Shown here: piece after piece, positions 46,711-57,500 of the stretch
Position numbering within the stretch: the first letter of the stretch is position 1
Layout of the letters: each line of letters starts with the position of its first letter
NCBI GenBank assembly: GCA_020636075.1
Contig: JACJYO010000004.1
Coordinates: forward strand, 124,001-188,000
Source of the DNA: Lewinellaceae bacterium
Lineage (GTDB): Bacteria > Bacteroidota > Bacteroidia > Chitinophagales > Saprospiraceae
DNA length: 64,000 bases
Direction: 5' to 3'
Notes under the pieces: model-generated
What the model was told of the DNA's origin: nothing
The model's database searches: none
What the model saw: the letters and a program-made list of their open reading frames with translations, nothing else
Translations under genes and position numbers: made by a program

Positions 46711-48117
46711 ATGCGTCTACTGATCCTGTGTTTTTTCGCTTTTACCCAAAATATAGTGTTCGCCAATGCAGCACCCGCTGCTGCCGACAGCACCCTTATC
46801 GATGTGTACGTCGAAGGTATGCAGGCCGGTAAAGTGCGGCTGGTTGGCACCTACGGCGACCAAAACTACCTGGCCGATTCTGCTGTCGCCGATGCCAAAG
46901 GGCACTTCCTGCTGCGCCGGAAAAAGCCGTTGTTGCCGGGTTTCTACTATTTCCTGCTGCCGGGCCAAAAGAATTTTTCCATCCTGTTGGATCAGGACCA
47001 GCACATGACCCTGCGTACCAAGGTGAGCGACATCCCGGGTAGTATGCAGGTAGAAGGCTCGATCAATACGGAGTTGTTGTACCGGAATTTTCGCTTTCAG
47101 ATTGCCCAGGAGCCTGAACTGAACCAGGTAGCCCAAATTATGCGCACCAATCCACCCGATTCCGAGGCTTACACAAAGGCCAAAGCCCGCCAAACCCAAC
47201 TGCTGGCTGAACGCGAAGCCCACTTGCAGGAAATCTACAAAACCTATCCGGATGCTTTTTTCACCGTCTTCAAAACCGCAGGCGCCAACCCGGAATGGCC
47301 GGACAAACACAAGCCCAACGGCGACGTGGATACGCTTGGTAACCTGCTGTACTACCGCGCGCACTTCTGGGATGGGGTGGATTTTTCGGATGCCCGCCTG
47401 CTCAGCACACCGGTGATCGCCAACAAACTGCGCCGCTACATTACCGAACTCACCCCGCAGCGCCCCGATTCGATCATCAGTGTGGCCGATCCGCTTGTGC
47501 AGCGCGTATTGCCTTACCCGGAATATTTCAAGTTTTTCGTCAATTGGATTGGCCTGAACTATGAAAATGGAAAAACGAAAGTGATGGACGGTGAGGCTGT
47601 GTACGTATTCATGATCGACAAGTACATCACGCCTGAAAATGCCGTTTGGGATACCCCGGAAAACGTGAACAAACTGCGCGCCAAGGTCGATGAAATGAAA
47701 GCCAGCCTGATGGGGCGCAAAGGCCCGGATGTGCGTGCGCAGGATATCAACGGCGAATACAAAAGTATTTATGAAATGACGGCGCCCTTGATTGTGGTGT
47801 TTATGTTCAGCCCCGATTGCGAACACTGCCAGGAACAAGCCCCGGAGATCGAAAAAATCTATGAACGTTGGAAAAACCGCGGCGTCGATTTTTACGGTAT
47901 TGCCGTGAATACCACCGACGAGGAATGGCGCAAGTTTGTAAAGAAAAACGGGTTTACGTTCACCAACGTATTCGATCCGACCAACCGGGCGATCTATGCC
48001 AAATATTACGTCGACATCACGCCGGAGCTGTACATTCTGGATAAAGACCGGATCATTATTGCTAAAAATCTGGTTGCCGGGCAGTTGGAAACGGTGTTTG
48101 AACGAGAGTTGAAGTAA
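46711..48117 (+). CDS. Thioredoxin-fold protein with DUF5106/DUF4369-like N-terminal part
   Basis: 468 aa from the ATG at 46711 (a TTG three bases earlier is in frame). Signal peptide ends NIVFANA. Residues about 25-130 are a DUF4369-like beta domain (VYVEGMQAGKVRLVGTYGD), and a helical middle follows. Residues about 340-468 are a thioredoxin domain with CEHC in VVFMFSPDCEHCQEQAPEIEK and cis-Pro region ITPELYILD. Periplasmic redox protein of a family frequent in Bacteroidota. Confidence 0.85.
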   Translation: MRLLILCFFAFTQNIVFANAAPAAADSTLIDVYVEGMQAGKVRLVGTYGDQNYLADSAVADAKGHFLLRRKKPLLPGFYYFLLPGQKNFSILLDQDQHMTLRTKVSDIPGSMQVEGSINTELLYRNFRFQIAQEPELNQVAQIMRTNPPDSEAYTKAKARQTQLLAEREAHLQEIYKTYPDAFFTVFKTAGANPEWPDKHKPNGDVDTLGNLLYYRAHFWDGVDFSDARLLSTPVIANKLRRYITELTPQRPDSIISVADPLVQRVLPYPEYFKFFVNWIGLNYENGKTKVMDGEAVYVFMIDKYITPENAVWDTPENVNKLRAKVDEMKASLMGRKGPDVRAQDINGEYKSIYEMTAPLIVVFMFSPDCEHCQEQAPEIEKIYERWKNRGVDFYGIAVNTTDEEWRKFVKKNGFTFTNVFDPTNRAIYAKYYVDITPELYILDKDRIIIAKNLVAGQLETVFERELK

Positions 48118-48192
48118 CCCGAACCTCCGGTTCGGGCGGGCCTGCAACCCGAACCTCTGGTTCGGGCTCAGAATTCCGAACCAGAGGTTCGG
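48118..48192. repeat. Three REP-like hairpins between convergent genes
   Basis: CCCGAACC-tcc-GGTTCGGG (48118-48136), CCCGAACC-tct-GGTTCGGG (48148-48166) and CCGAACC-aga-GGTTCGG (48176-48192). They resemble the hairpin at 7111-7127. May double as a transcription terminator. Confidence 0.85.
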
Positions 48193-48193
48193 A

Positions 48194-48922
48194 TTACAAC
48201 CTCCAGTCGTATTCCAGATAACGAATAATTGCGCCAGGGTTCAATCGAACCTTGGCGTATTTGTTTAAAAAAGCCCGGATCTCGCCAAAATCAACGGCAT
48301 ACCACTCAAAGATTTTGCTGATCGCTGCGGCATCCGACTTTAAAATGTTGTACTGCCCATCGTTTATAAACTGCCGGGTGCGTTGCTCCAGCCTGCTCTC
48401 AAGGTTGGCGGCCGTGTAGGCTTTGTTCAGCAGTGGCGGGCAGGATTTGGCCGAACAATTGATAGCGAAGTGGATACGGGCATCGTTGAATTGCGGACGC
48501 AGTATCTCGTTTTCGATCTGGTTCAGGCTGTATTTTTTTCCGCCGAGGGTGATGCGCTTGACATCCCAGGTTTTGCCGCCATCCAGGTTTAAAATACTTG
48601 ACACGGGGTAGTTGTCGGCGATCAGATCAATTGTAAACGCGTTGTAGGCATTGATCCAGTAGGCCATTTTTTCGGCCCGGCTCCAGGCATCGGCGGGTGG
48701 GTTGTCGGCCAGTGCTTTCAGGTAGGCGTCCAACACGGTTTTGTCGGTTTTGAAACCGTCGTAGTTAACTTTTCCACTGGGGCTGACATGTTTGCGCAGC
48801 AATTTGTCCCAGCCGTCGTGCAGGCCCGCAGTTTTGCGTTGCGCCATGCTGTTTTTCGGACGGGATAAAAAAAACAAAAAGAGTAAGCCGCTCAGCAGTA
48901 GGGTTAGCCTGTTCGTTTGCAT
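48194..48922 (-). CDS. DUF547 domain protein
   Basis: 242 aa from the Met at 48922 (MQTNRLTLLLSGLLFLFFLS), a signal peptide; the frame runs further upstream. DUF547 motifs: GKVNYDGFKTD, EKMAYWINAYNAFTIDLI, ARIHFAINCSAKSCPPLL (conserved Cys pair) and the C-terminal IRYLEYDWRL. Exported; function unknown for the family. Confidence 0.9.
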   Translation of the reverse strand: MQTNRLTLLLSGLLFLFFLSRPKNSMAQRKTAGLHDGWDKLLRKHVSPSGKVNYDGFKTDKTVLDAYLKALADNPPADAWSRAEKMAYWINAYNAFTIDLIADNYPVSSILNLDGGKTWDVKRITLGGKKYSLNQIENEILRPQFNDARIHFAINCSAKSCPPLLNKAYTAANLESRLEQRTRQFINDGQYNILKSDAAAISKIFEWYAVDFGEIRAFLNKYAKVRLNPGAIIRYLEYDWRL

Positions 48923-49103
48923 AGGTGTTTCTGTTTGGTAATGCAGGGAAATAACGGTGAAAATCCCGCTGACGTTTAAAAACAATGCCCAAGGATATGC
49001 AAATGTTGTTGCGCCGACAATCTTCAGGTCTGTTTAGAAGCCATCTCAAAAATGCCATTTGAGCACCACCACCATTTTCGAGAAGGCTTCTGGGCATTTT
49101 ACC

Positions 49104-49111
49104 TACTTTTG
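49104..49111 (+). promoter_or_regulatory. -7 box of gldA
   Basis: TACTTTTG, exact TAnnTTTG, 37 bp before the GTG start at 49148. It places the transcript start downstream of the earlier in-frame Met (49052), which supports the GTG. Confidence 0.5.
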
Positions 49112-49147
49112 CGGCACCCGAACCAACAACCATTTAACAAAAACAAC

Positions 49148-50053
49148 GTGTCGGTAAACGTTCAACATCTGACCAAAATATACGGTGCGCAACACGCCGT
49201 AGACGATATTTCCTTCGAAACCAAGCAGGGCGAAGTGCTCGGTTTTCTGGGCCCGAACGGCGCAGGCAAAACCACTACGATGAAAATCATCACCGGATAC
49301 CTGCCGCCAAGTGCAGGCACGGTGGCGGTGTGTGATTTTGATGTGCTCAAGCAACCGATGGAGGCGCGTGCCTGTATCGGCTACCTCCCGGAAAACAACC
49401 CGCTGTACAAAGACATGTATGTCCGTGAATACCTGGAGTTTACGGCCAAGTTGCACCGGGTGCCCAAGGTCCGCCAGCGTGTCGACGCCATGGTGGAACG
49501 CACAGGCCTGGTCAGCCACCGGCACAAACAGATCGGAGAATTGTCGAAAGGCTACCGCCAGCGCGTCGGCCTGGCACAGGCCATGCTGCACGATCCGCAG
49601 GTGCTGATCCTGGATGAGCCGACGTCGGGGCTCGACCCCAACCAAATTGTTGAAATCCGGCAGTTGATCCGGGATTTAGGTAAAGAAAAAACGGTCATCC
49701 TGTCGACGCATATCCTCGGTGAAGTGGAAGCCGTTTGTGACCGGGCAATTATTATCAATCTTGGAAAAATTGTGGCCGACGCCTCCATTGGTGCACTCAA
49801 ACAACAGTTTAGCGGGCAGAGCATTGTCACGGTTGAATTTGGTCAGCCTGTGGATGCTAAATTGCTGAAGGCATTGCCCGGTGTTCAAGAGGTCACGGCG
49901 GTTGGGCCCAACCGCTGGCAATTGCGCGCTGCCGCCGGTGACGACCTGCGCCCTGCAGTTTCCGCGTTTGCCGCGCAGAAAAACCTTACCCTGCTTGAAT
50001 TGCACAAAGAAGTGTTCAGCGTGGAAGATGTGTTTCAGCAACTCACCAAATAA
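49148..50053 (+). CDS. gldA: ABC transporter ATP-binding protein GldA
   Basis: 301 aa from a GTG start (VSVNVQHLTKIYGAQ). Walker A GFLGPNGAGKTTTMK, signature LSKGYRQRVGLAQAM, Walker B VLILDEPTSGLD and the His switch STHILG. The C-terminal domain (VFSVEDVFQQLTK) is like GldA of the gliding-associated transporter. Couples ATP hydrolysis to an unknown substrate with GldF/GldG. gldF follows after 14 bp. Confidence 0.88.
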   Translation: MSVNVQHLTKIYGAQHAVDDISFETKQGEVLGFLGPNGAGKTTTMKIITGYLPPSAGTVAVCDFDVLKQPMEARACIGYLPENNPLYKDMYVREYLEFTAKLHRVPKVRQRVDAMVERTGLVSHRHKQIGELSKGYRQRVGLAQAMLHDPQVLILDEPTSGLDPNQIVEIRQLIRDLGKEKTVILSTHILGEVEAVCDRAIIINLGKIVADASIGALKQQFSGQSIVTVEFGQPVDAKLLKALPGVQEVTAVGPNRWQLRAAAGDDLRPAVSAFAAQKNLTLLELHKEVFSVEDVFQQLTK

Positions 50054-50067
50054 GCCCGTATTCGATT

Positions 50068-50799
50068 ATGCTCGCCATATTTAACAAAGAAATCAATGCC
50101 TTCTTTTCGTCCCTGATCGGCTATATCGTCATCGGGATATTCCTGGTGCTGATGGGCCTGGTCATGTGGGTTTTTCCGGACTACAGCGTGCTCGACGGCA
50201 ACTATGCCTCCATGGATACCCTGTTTTCCATGGCGCCCCTGGTCTTTTTGTTCCTGATCCCGGCCGTGACCATGCGCACGTTTGCAGAGGAAACCCAGGC
50301 CGGCACCATCGAGTTGCTGGTGACCCGTCCGGTGTCGGACTGGCAGATCGTCGGGGGGAAGTTTCTCGCTTGCCTGGCGCTTGTAGTGTTTGCGCTCTTG
50401 CCCACGGTGTTGTATTATATTACGGTGTACCAACTCGGCGCCACGCCCGGTAACCTGGATTCGGGCGGTATTTTAGGTTCTTACATTGGCCTGGTCTTCC
50501 TGGCCGCCGCCTTTGTTTCGATCGGCATTTTCGCTTCTTCGCTCACCAACAACCAGATCGTGGCCTTCCTGTTGGCGGCATTTCTCTGCTTCTTCATTTT
50601 TATGGCCTTCGATTATCTGAGTCGCCTGCCCATATTTTTTGGCAAAACAGACGATCTCGTGCAGGCATTTGGCATTCAGTATCACTACAATTCCATGAGT
50701 CGCGGCGTGCTGGACACCCGCGATTTGGTGTATTTCCTGTCGCTGTCGGCGGTTTTTCTGGCGGCTACGGTGCTGTCGCTTGGGCGGCGGCGCTGGTAG
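50068..50799 (+). CDS. gldF: Gliding-associated ABC transporter permease GldF
   Basis: 243 aa with six hydrophobic segments. The N-terminus FNKEINAFFSSLIGYIVIGIF and motif MRTFAEETQAGTIELLVTRPVSDWQIV are typical of GldF / ABC-2 permeases. Inner membrane. In Flavobacterium gldF is followed by gldG; here gldG is missing, and after a hairpin a different operon starts. Confidence 0.88.
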   Translation: MLAIFNKEINAFFSSLIGYIVIGIFLVLMGLVMWVFPDYSVLDGNYASMDTLFSMAPLVFLFLIPAVTMRTFAEETQAGTIELLVTRPVSDWQIVGGKFLACLALVVFALLPTVLYYITVYQLGATPGNLDSGGILGSYIGLVFLAAAFVSIGIFASSLTNNQIVAFLLAAFLCFFIFMAFDYLSRLPIFFGKTDDLVQAFGIQYHYNSMSRGVLDTRDLVYFLSLSAVFLAATVLSLGRRRW

Positions 50800-50827
50800 C
50801 GGGCTTTTTTGCCGGGCCACTGGGCTG

Positions 50828-50862
50828 GAGTGTCGGCGTGACTCGAAGTCACGCCGACACTC
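50828..50862. terminator. Terminator-like 16-bp perfect hairpin after gldF
   Basis: GAGTGTCGGCGTGACT pairs perfectly with 50847-50862 across a CGA loop, followed by GCTTTTAA. The T-run is short, so it could equally be a REP-like repeat. It separates gldA-gldF from the giant-gene operon. Confidence 0.7.
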
Positions 50863-51174
50863 GCTTTTAATGCGCCTATGTTTTTATTGGCATCCCGGGC
50901 ATCTTTTAGATTATTATTTTTTAAAATAACCAAGCCGCATTTTTTAAACGTGGCGCGTTTGCCTTACCTTGGCTTTGTTCCAAGAATTTTAATAAAAACG
51001 CAAGCCCGGTTCAATTCCCCTGCGCTACTTGTTTGCCAACCCCAAAACTATACCTTGCCCTGCGTTGCTCTCCGGGTGTAGTGATCTGTTATCGTAGATA
51101 ATTTATGCGACCTTGCTGCGCATCAAAATCGGTTTCAACCACATTGAAAACACATCTCGATATAAAACTTTGTT
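50863..51174 (+). other. 312-bp leader region of the giant-gene operon
   Basis: No convincing small gene. It is A/T-rich near the start codon (TATAAAACTTTG, a near match to the -7 box with a 4-base instead of 2-base gap, at 51161-51172). No repeat found. The operon promoter should lie here. Confidence 0.45.
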
Positions 51175-54100
51175 ATGCAAAAAATCATCGGAAGAGGAGT
51201 ATTGCTCCTCCAGCGTTCAGGTACTGGACCGGGTTTTAAATTTGGGTTCGTGCTGGATTCGAACGGGATTCGGTGCTATCGCCTGGGAGGAGATACCACC
51301 CTGCTCCCTTTAAGCGATGCGCTGGCCCAAAGTCCATTGAATGGGGCAGCAACAGTGACCGGTACCGGGCATCTCATCTTGAATGACCTTCCGGCCTCTC
51401 CCAATGATGCATTTTACGATATCCAGCTTAAAACCGGTAAAACCGGCGATTTTACCCTGCAGGTGAAGGAATCCGGGGCATTTGCCCATGGGCCGCAATT
51501 CCACTTTTCCGGCCTGGACCTTACGTTTCAGTACAAAAGCAACAGTTTTTCAGTATTGAAAGAAGGTGCGCTCACACTCCACTTTGATGAAGGAGTGTTT
51601 GCCAAAGGAAATGTAAACGGCGGAAATGCACTTACTTTAAAACCAAGTTGGAATGCAGCAGAGGAAACGCTGGTTTTTGAAGCGCCCGCATCCCAGACGA
51701 TCCAGATGGACTCCATTGGCAGTCTCGACAAAATTCAGGTGGAGATCGGGTCTGCCTATGACCGTTGGGGCCAGGTGCAGGGCTTGTATACGTTTGAGGG
51801 AGGCCTCGGTGCCCAGCCCAACCCCGGGTCTTCCGGAGAGATCGCAACACATGACATTTCCGGCCAGGGCGCCCCAAGCCTCTACTTTGAAGGCCAGGAT
51901 AATTTTCAGCCGAAACCCAATGACCCACCCTATGGGGCTAAATGGACAAGCAAGGGAATTGCTTTCGACGGCAATTGCATTTTGGCAAGTGTGGAAAATG
52001 AGCCCAACTCAGCCGTCGAAACAATTCAGATCAGCGAAGACTTCTCTGTTGAGTTTTGGGTAAAACCGAACCAAACCCTGCAGGAAGGGCCCGCTCAGAT
52101 TTTTGCCATTGAAAGCACGCCAAACACGGCGCCACGAAGTTACTTTTTCATGGGCCAAGGCCCCTGGACAGATGGCAAGCATAAAAAAGAAGATACGGAC
52201 CCCGCGGGCGCCTACCTCAATGTGAGTTATGGCCCACCCGCCACGGCGGTACCTCAGCTCAAGGCGCCGTATTGGGAAAAACCATTTGAAAGCCCGGTAG
52301 ATTCCATGAGCAATGCGCTGATGCATGTGGTTTATTCCTACGATCAGGCAGGCACGCAGCGCATTTTCATCAATGGAGTTGAGGTTTCTGAAAAATATGA
52401 CCCGGGGTACTACAACGATTGGTTGGGCGATTTGCGCTTTGCAATAGGCAATGATTTGAGAAAAACCAAACCCTGGAAAGGCGAAATCCAACAACTGGCG
52501 ATCTTCAATCGCGCCCTGACCGCAGAGGAGGTAACGGTCCATTACAGCCCCGTAGTTACCATGACCGGGGACTTCAGTTTGGACAATGTCATCCCCCCGT
52601 TGAAGGGAAAGGCTTTCCCGTTCAGCCTGGAAATTGGCCAGGAAGATGCCTTTCTGACGGCTGCCCAGGAGGTGGACTTCAATATCAACCAGGGGCTTGG
52701 GTTCAGGTATGTGTACCTGGAATGTGCAAAGTTGCCGGAAAGTCCATGGGTTTTTGCCGGGGAGTTTCAAACCCGTTTTTGGGAAACCCTCGTCCCGTTG
52801 GAGGTCAATTTAGAGGCGCCCGGCGGGCGCTTGAATTTGACTAGTCCGGAGCCGCTGGGGCCCTCCGCTCTAGGTATTGTTCAGCTTCAGATCAATGAAT
52901 CGGATGTCTGGAAATTGTCCTTCGGAACGCACCAGGAATACCCGGTCGTGCCGCTGGTGCTCGAACAGAGCATGCCCGGTTACCGGGAATTCCTGTTGGC
53001 CCACCCGGATATTACGCTGGCCGAACCCATCACGATGAACGGGAGGTGGCTCGACGAGGATATGGAGTTTGTATCCAGAAAAACAGGCGCCAACCGGTTG
53101 ATGGAAGGGAGCACCCAGTTCACTGTTCCGTTCACCCTGCTGCTTCCGCCAGTAGTGGATCCCGAAACGGGTGATACCCTGGGCGAGGCCATCCTGCTGG
53201 ATCAGGTGGACATGAACATTTCGTTGGCTGTATCGCTGTTAAAAGAGGGTTTTCTTGGTGTGCTCAATGCCTGGTTCAACTATGAAGGGCAGAACATTGC
53301 ACTTCCCGAACGCCGGCTTTACACACCACCTGCATCGAAAATGGCGCTGTTGGGTGCAATATTGAAAGAGGTGGAAGCCCTGGACGAAAGCCTGTTTGCC
53401 AAACACCGCAAGCATCCGGAGGATTATTACCTGGATATGAATTCGAACAACCAGCCTTATATCCACCTGAGTGCTTCAAATGTACCGGCACCAACTACGG
53501 TATCTGTGCTTCCGCGCCTGTTTGAAACGAACCCATCCGCGGTGCTTAAATCACCGTCTACCAAACCGGTTTTTGAACTTAGCCAGGCCGGTGATGAACC
53601 GGCACAGCTCAAGGTGAACGCCAAAAACATTGTTGATGCCGCCAGCTTGCGCACGGCTTTCGACGATCTGTTGAAAAAAGCAGAAGCGGACAATGGCCTG
53701 AACGCCGGTGGGTTGCGCCTCCTGCAAGGCCGCATGGCGGAGTGCCTTCCCCTCGAATATGAGCACTTGCTGTATTACCATTACGGTTGGGATGTTGCCC
53801 AGAATTATATTGACCTGCATCCCGGGATGCGCCTGCGTGTTGACTTTCAGCAATACCAGTTTGTGCATGCGACCGAGCAAAAAGCCAAAAACGGCTTTAC
53901 CGGTGGGGGCAGCATTTATGTGCCGGTACACAGCTATACCGAAGACGACGGGGCTCAATATTTGGGCTTCGGGCCTTTCCTCTCGCGGCTGCAGGCCAGC
54001 AACCGGGGAAACCTCTCCGAAGACGGCGCCGGTGGGCTTTTTGACCTGGTGAAAGTGGGTAGCCGCAAACCTTATTTCCGCTTGTTTTTTCCCAATGAGG

Positions 54101-54519
54101 AAATTCCCGCAGATGCTCCTGAGCGCGCGGTGACGATTGTCGGGGCAGACCGTTGGCAGGATTTACCTGCCGAGATTCCGGTGACGGATTCCGGGAACAC
54201 GATCCGTTTCTTTTTCCGCGACAAGGCTATGGTCATGCCCGAAATCCAGGTCCTGGTCGGCGACCGGGAAGTGTACGTCCCGGTGGGCACCACCATGCGC
54301 CAACTCATTGAAATGTATGCAAATATCCCTGCGGCATCGGCATTCGCCGAGCCTGATCTGGAGGCTTTTCTCGGTCAGGCCCGTCCCCGGCGCTTGTTCC
54401 ATTCAGGCGCAAACAGCACACCTGCTTACCGCTTCCTGAACCTGAACACGAATAGTGTGAAGAACAACCGGGATGTATTTGATCTTCCCCTGGTCAAGGG
54501 CGATAAATTTTATTTCTAA
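51175..54519 (+). CDS. Giant unknown protein A with LamG-like and SLBB-like segments
   Basis: 1114 aa, no signal peptide or transmembrane helix. Starts MQKIIGRGVLLLQRSGTGPG. The N-terminal 280 residues are beta-rich. Residues about 285-457 resemble a LamG/concanavalin-like domain: SVEFWVKPNQTL, VVYSYDQAGTQRIFINGVEV, GEIQQLAIFNRALTAEEV. Residues about 1025-1050 (VYVPVGTTMRQLIEMYA) look like the beginning of an SLBB/beta-grasp domain. Cys is very rare. The rest matches nothing I know. First of four co-directional giant genes; 11 bp to gene B. Cytoplasmic or non-classically exported by inference from the missing leader. Confidence 0.7.
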   Translation: MQKIIGRGVLLLQRSGTGPGFKFGFVLDSNGIRCYRLGGDTTLLPLSDALAQSPLNGAATVTGTGHLILNDLPASPNDAFYDIQLKTGKTGDFTLQVKESGAFAHGPQFHFSGLDLTFQYKSNSFSVLKEGALTLHFDEGVFAKGNVNGGNALTLKPSWNAAEETLVFEAPASQTIQMDSIGSLDKIQVEIGSAYDRWGQVQGLYTFEGGLGAQPNPGSSGEIATHDISGQGAPSLYFEGQDNFQPKPNDPPYGAKWTSKGIAFDGNCILASVENEPNSAVETIQISEDFSVEFWVKPNQTLQEGPAQIFAIESTPNTAPRSYFFMGQGPWTDGKHKKEDTDPAGAYLNVSYGPPATAVPQLKAPYWEKPFESPVDSMSNALMHVVYSYDQAGTQRIFINGVEVSEKYDPGYYNDWLGDLRFAIGNDLRKTKPWKGEIQQLAIFNRALTAEEVTVHYSPVVTMTGDFSLDNVIPPLKGKAFPFSLEIGQEDAFLTAAQEVDFNINQGLGFRYVYLECAKLPESPWVFAGEFQTRFWETLVPLEVNLEAPGGRLNLTSPEPLGPSALGIVQLQINESDVWKLSFGTHQEYPVVPLVLEQSMPGYREFLLAHPDITLAEPITMNGRWLDEDMEFVSRKTGANRLMEGSTQFTVPFTLLLPPVVDPETGDTLGEAILLDQVDMNISLAVSLLKEGFLGVLNAWFNYEGQNIALPERRLYTPPASKMALLGAILKEVEALDESLFAKHRKHPEDYYLDMNSNNQPYIHLSASNVPAPTTVSVLPRLFETNPSAVLKSPSTKPVFELSQAGDEPAQLKVNAKNIVDAASLRTAFDDLLKKAEADNGLNAGGLRLLQGRMAECLPLEYEHLLYYHYGWDVAQNYIDLHPGMRLRVDFQQYQFVHATEQKAKNGFTGGGSIYVPVHSYTEDDGAQYLGFGPFLSRLQASNRGNLSEDGAGGLFDLVKVGSRKPYFRLFFPNEEIPADAPERAVTIVGADRWQDLPAEIPVTDSGNTIRFFFRDKAMVMPEIQVLVGDREVYVPVGTTMRQLIEMYANIPAASAFAEPDLEAFLGQARPRRLFHSGANSTPAYRFLNLNTNSVKNNRDVFDLPLVKGDKFYF

Positions 54520-54530
54520 AGCCGATTGTA

Positions 54531-57500
54531 ATGTCCAATTTCCAGTCGCCACATGCCCAAAGCACACTTGCCACGATTCGGGAAATCGGGGCTGGCACGG
54601 GTATGGAAAATGGGTATACCCTGGCCTGGTTTGCCCCGGTTGTGTTTACCAGTATCCAGGCCGGCTGGGCACAACCGACCGGCGTATTCCTCTTTTTACC
54701 AACCACATTAACCGGAGAATTTGATGTAGCAGCGCTGGAGGCAAACCTTAAGCTGTTTTTAAAGGACGCCCGCTACCGCCAGGTCCGTTTTCTTTGGCTT
54801 GAAAACCCTGCCGATCGGTTGATCTTATGGCGCACGCACTCGATTTCAACACAGGCAGTGGGTGCGAAACAGTTGGTAAGCAAACGGGCCTTTCTCAATT
54901 TTCGGAATTATGCTTTTTTGATCGATAAAGGCGTAGAAATTGACTTAAACCCGGCCGGCGATACGTTTTTTCTGAAAAAAGGAAGTCGCTCGCCGTTCGG
55001 GTTTATGTGGAGCGCAAAGTACGGGGCGCATTACTTTTTTACCATTTCCAACGTGCTCCTCCCCATGGCAGAGCCGGGTACCGGTTGTCTGAAATTTAAC
55101 TTTAGCATCCCGCTGGAAAGCTGGCAGGAGACCGATCAGGCGGGGAATGTGCAGGACTTTTTTGGCTATCCCGGGCTCGAGCAGCTGGATGCCGGCATGC
55201 GCATCTTTTTTCGCGACCCCGAGTTCCCGGCATCCGGCGACGATTTTTACCTGGCTTCACACCGGTATCCGGTGGTTCAGGAGCGATACGATCTTTCCCT
55301 TGCCAAACCCCTTTGCCCAACCAATATCGATTGGCTGGTCAGCCTGGATGTCCTCTACCCGTTGAGCCGGCCCAGGAGTTTTTTTGAATTTTTGCCGGCG
55401 GGTCCTGATAAAGCCGGATTACCCTCCGGGTTTCGCACCAACAGGGGGTACACCATACACCTCCTGCCGGCCATGGGGGAAAGCCGCCTGGTATTTACCC
55501 CCCGACCGGCCACGCTTCAGGACGCGGATTCACGGGAAGCGCCGCTTTACCTGGTGCCCTCCGGAAATTTTGAAATCAAAATCCCGAAGTACAAGGAATA
55601 CCGCAAAAATGAACCCATAGCCTTTGTTAAAGAAGGAAACCTGATCTGTGGAATTTCAGGTCTGGAGTATGTCAAAATACCGGATGGCGCTACCAACCAC
55701 CTGAAATTTGAACCCGACCAGGCGGCTTTTGCCCCGGCTTTTTTGTCGGCCTATGCCTTGCTGCGCGATTTTAATGCCGTCCAAAAGCGTTACCAACGCG
55801 AAGGTTCCACTCCCCAGGACCTGCCTGAAGGCACTGACCTGGACATGAAAGTGGAAGCGCCGGCGCCCGACGGACTCAATATTTCAGATGACGCACGCGA
55901 GGCGATGCTGGACGAAGTGCTGATCACGTATTTTCCGGACAACTTTTTTGTTTCAGAAACGGAACGCAAAAATTACCGGGAGATCCCCATTGTGGAAGAT
56001 TGGATCCAATGGTTTCGCAACCAGATGAAAGCGGCAACCCAACTGTTGGCCCGGGATGGCAACCTGCTGAACGATTCGGTCAAAACGTCCTGGGTGTACC
56101 TGACCAGCAGCAAAAACGCGATCTACTTCGCACAACCCGACAATGCCGTGTTGCATATGGCAGAGGCCACCAGCACGGAATTTTTGGATTATATGGAAGT
56201 GCCGGCTTTGGCCATTCCGGATCCCGCCCGGCTGGCGGAACTGAGCACGCCCCCATTCCCGGCATTTCCGATGCTGCCTTACGGCAATGTAGACCCGCAC
56301 GCGCTGTCTGATATTCGACAGCTGGAACTGCTGGTACTCAATCCACTCCGGCGGAAAATGGTGTACGAGATCGGGATTGCAAAAGATTTTGACATCCCGC
56401 TGCCGGCAGGAAGTTCAACGAACCGCATCGGGACAACCCCGCAGGGCTTGATCGCCCGTTTTTCAGCGGACTGGAAAACGATCGAGGAATTGCAACTCGC
56501 TATTGATACCAAAGAAAAAAAAGTCGGCTTTACCACCATACCGCATCGGGAGCCGATGAAGAGTGCCCTGCAATCCAATCAGCTTTTCCTGGTGGTCTCG
56601 AACCCCGCAGCCGTTATGGATTATTTCTCCGATGATGCCCTTAAAGACCTGGCGCTTGAAAATGATCTCGACATCCTGGACTGGGTGTTTGAACTGGGAC
56701 CGGAATACTGGGATAAGCACGGGACCATCATGGTGTTTAAATACACGGATACCCCGCTCCTTGAATTAGCCGGCCAATCGGATCAGTGGTTTATGCCCGG
56801 AGAATTCAATGAAGACGTTGAGGACGCTGGCTCCAGGTTGCAGACCCTGCTGCTTGAAGCGATCGAGTTGGGCAACAGCGAGGATGCCAAAGAGCGGAAG
56901 AAGTACGAATCGCTCGCCGTTGCGGCCTCCCAACCCAACTGGACCGGTATCATTCTGCTCAACGTGCATGTACCCCTGCGCGGTTTGCCCGACTCCCTGA
57001 AGGCCCTGGCGGGCGGTATGGACCCCAACCTGTTTTACGCGCAGTTTGTCGGGGTGGAGGTCACCCAGGTAAAGCCCAGCGGATCGGGTGCAGCCATGAA
57101 ACTCAACCCGCAAAAATCCTCCCTTTTTGGCCTGATCGACTACAACAATCCGGAAACACCGCAAGCGGAGGCATCGGGCTATAATTTTCATGTGCCCTCC
57201 CTCTCGATCGTTTTTCAAAATTCCCACATTGTCCATTTCGCCGCCGAGGTGTACCTCATTTTGGAAAAAATATTTGACGAGCGGGCCCGGCTGATTTCGA
57301 GTAACGACAACATCATCCGCTTGCGCGGTGTGGCGGAGGAGCAAAATGGCCGAGTGACCTATTCCTTTGGTTTCAGCGGCGCAAACCGCTTCCGCTTGTC
57401 GGGCAAAACCTTCGAAGAAGTAGAAATTATCAAGGCGCAATTTGCCACCGACCCGCTTGTAGCCGATGCCACCGAGCAGAACCTTCTGCACATTGCGGGC

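Noticed and set aside
46717..48147. 476-codon minus-strand frame opposite the thioredoxin-like gene
   Set aside because: The plus strand has a signal peptide, CEHC motif and -7 box; the minus frame shows no domain.
50878..51081. 67-codon frame between gldF and giant gene A
   Set aside because: No start context, no domain, composition like intergenic DNA.
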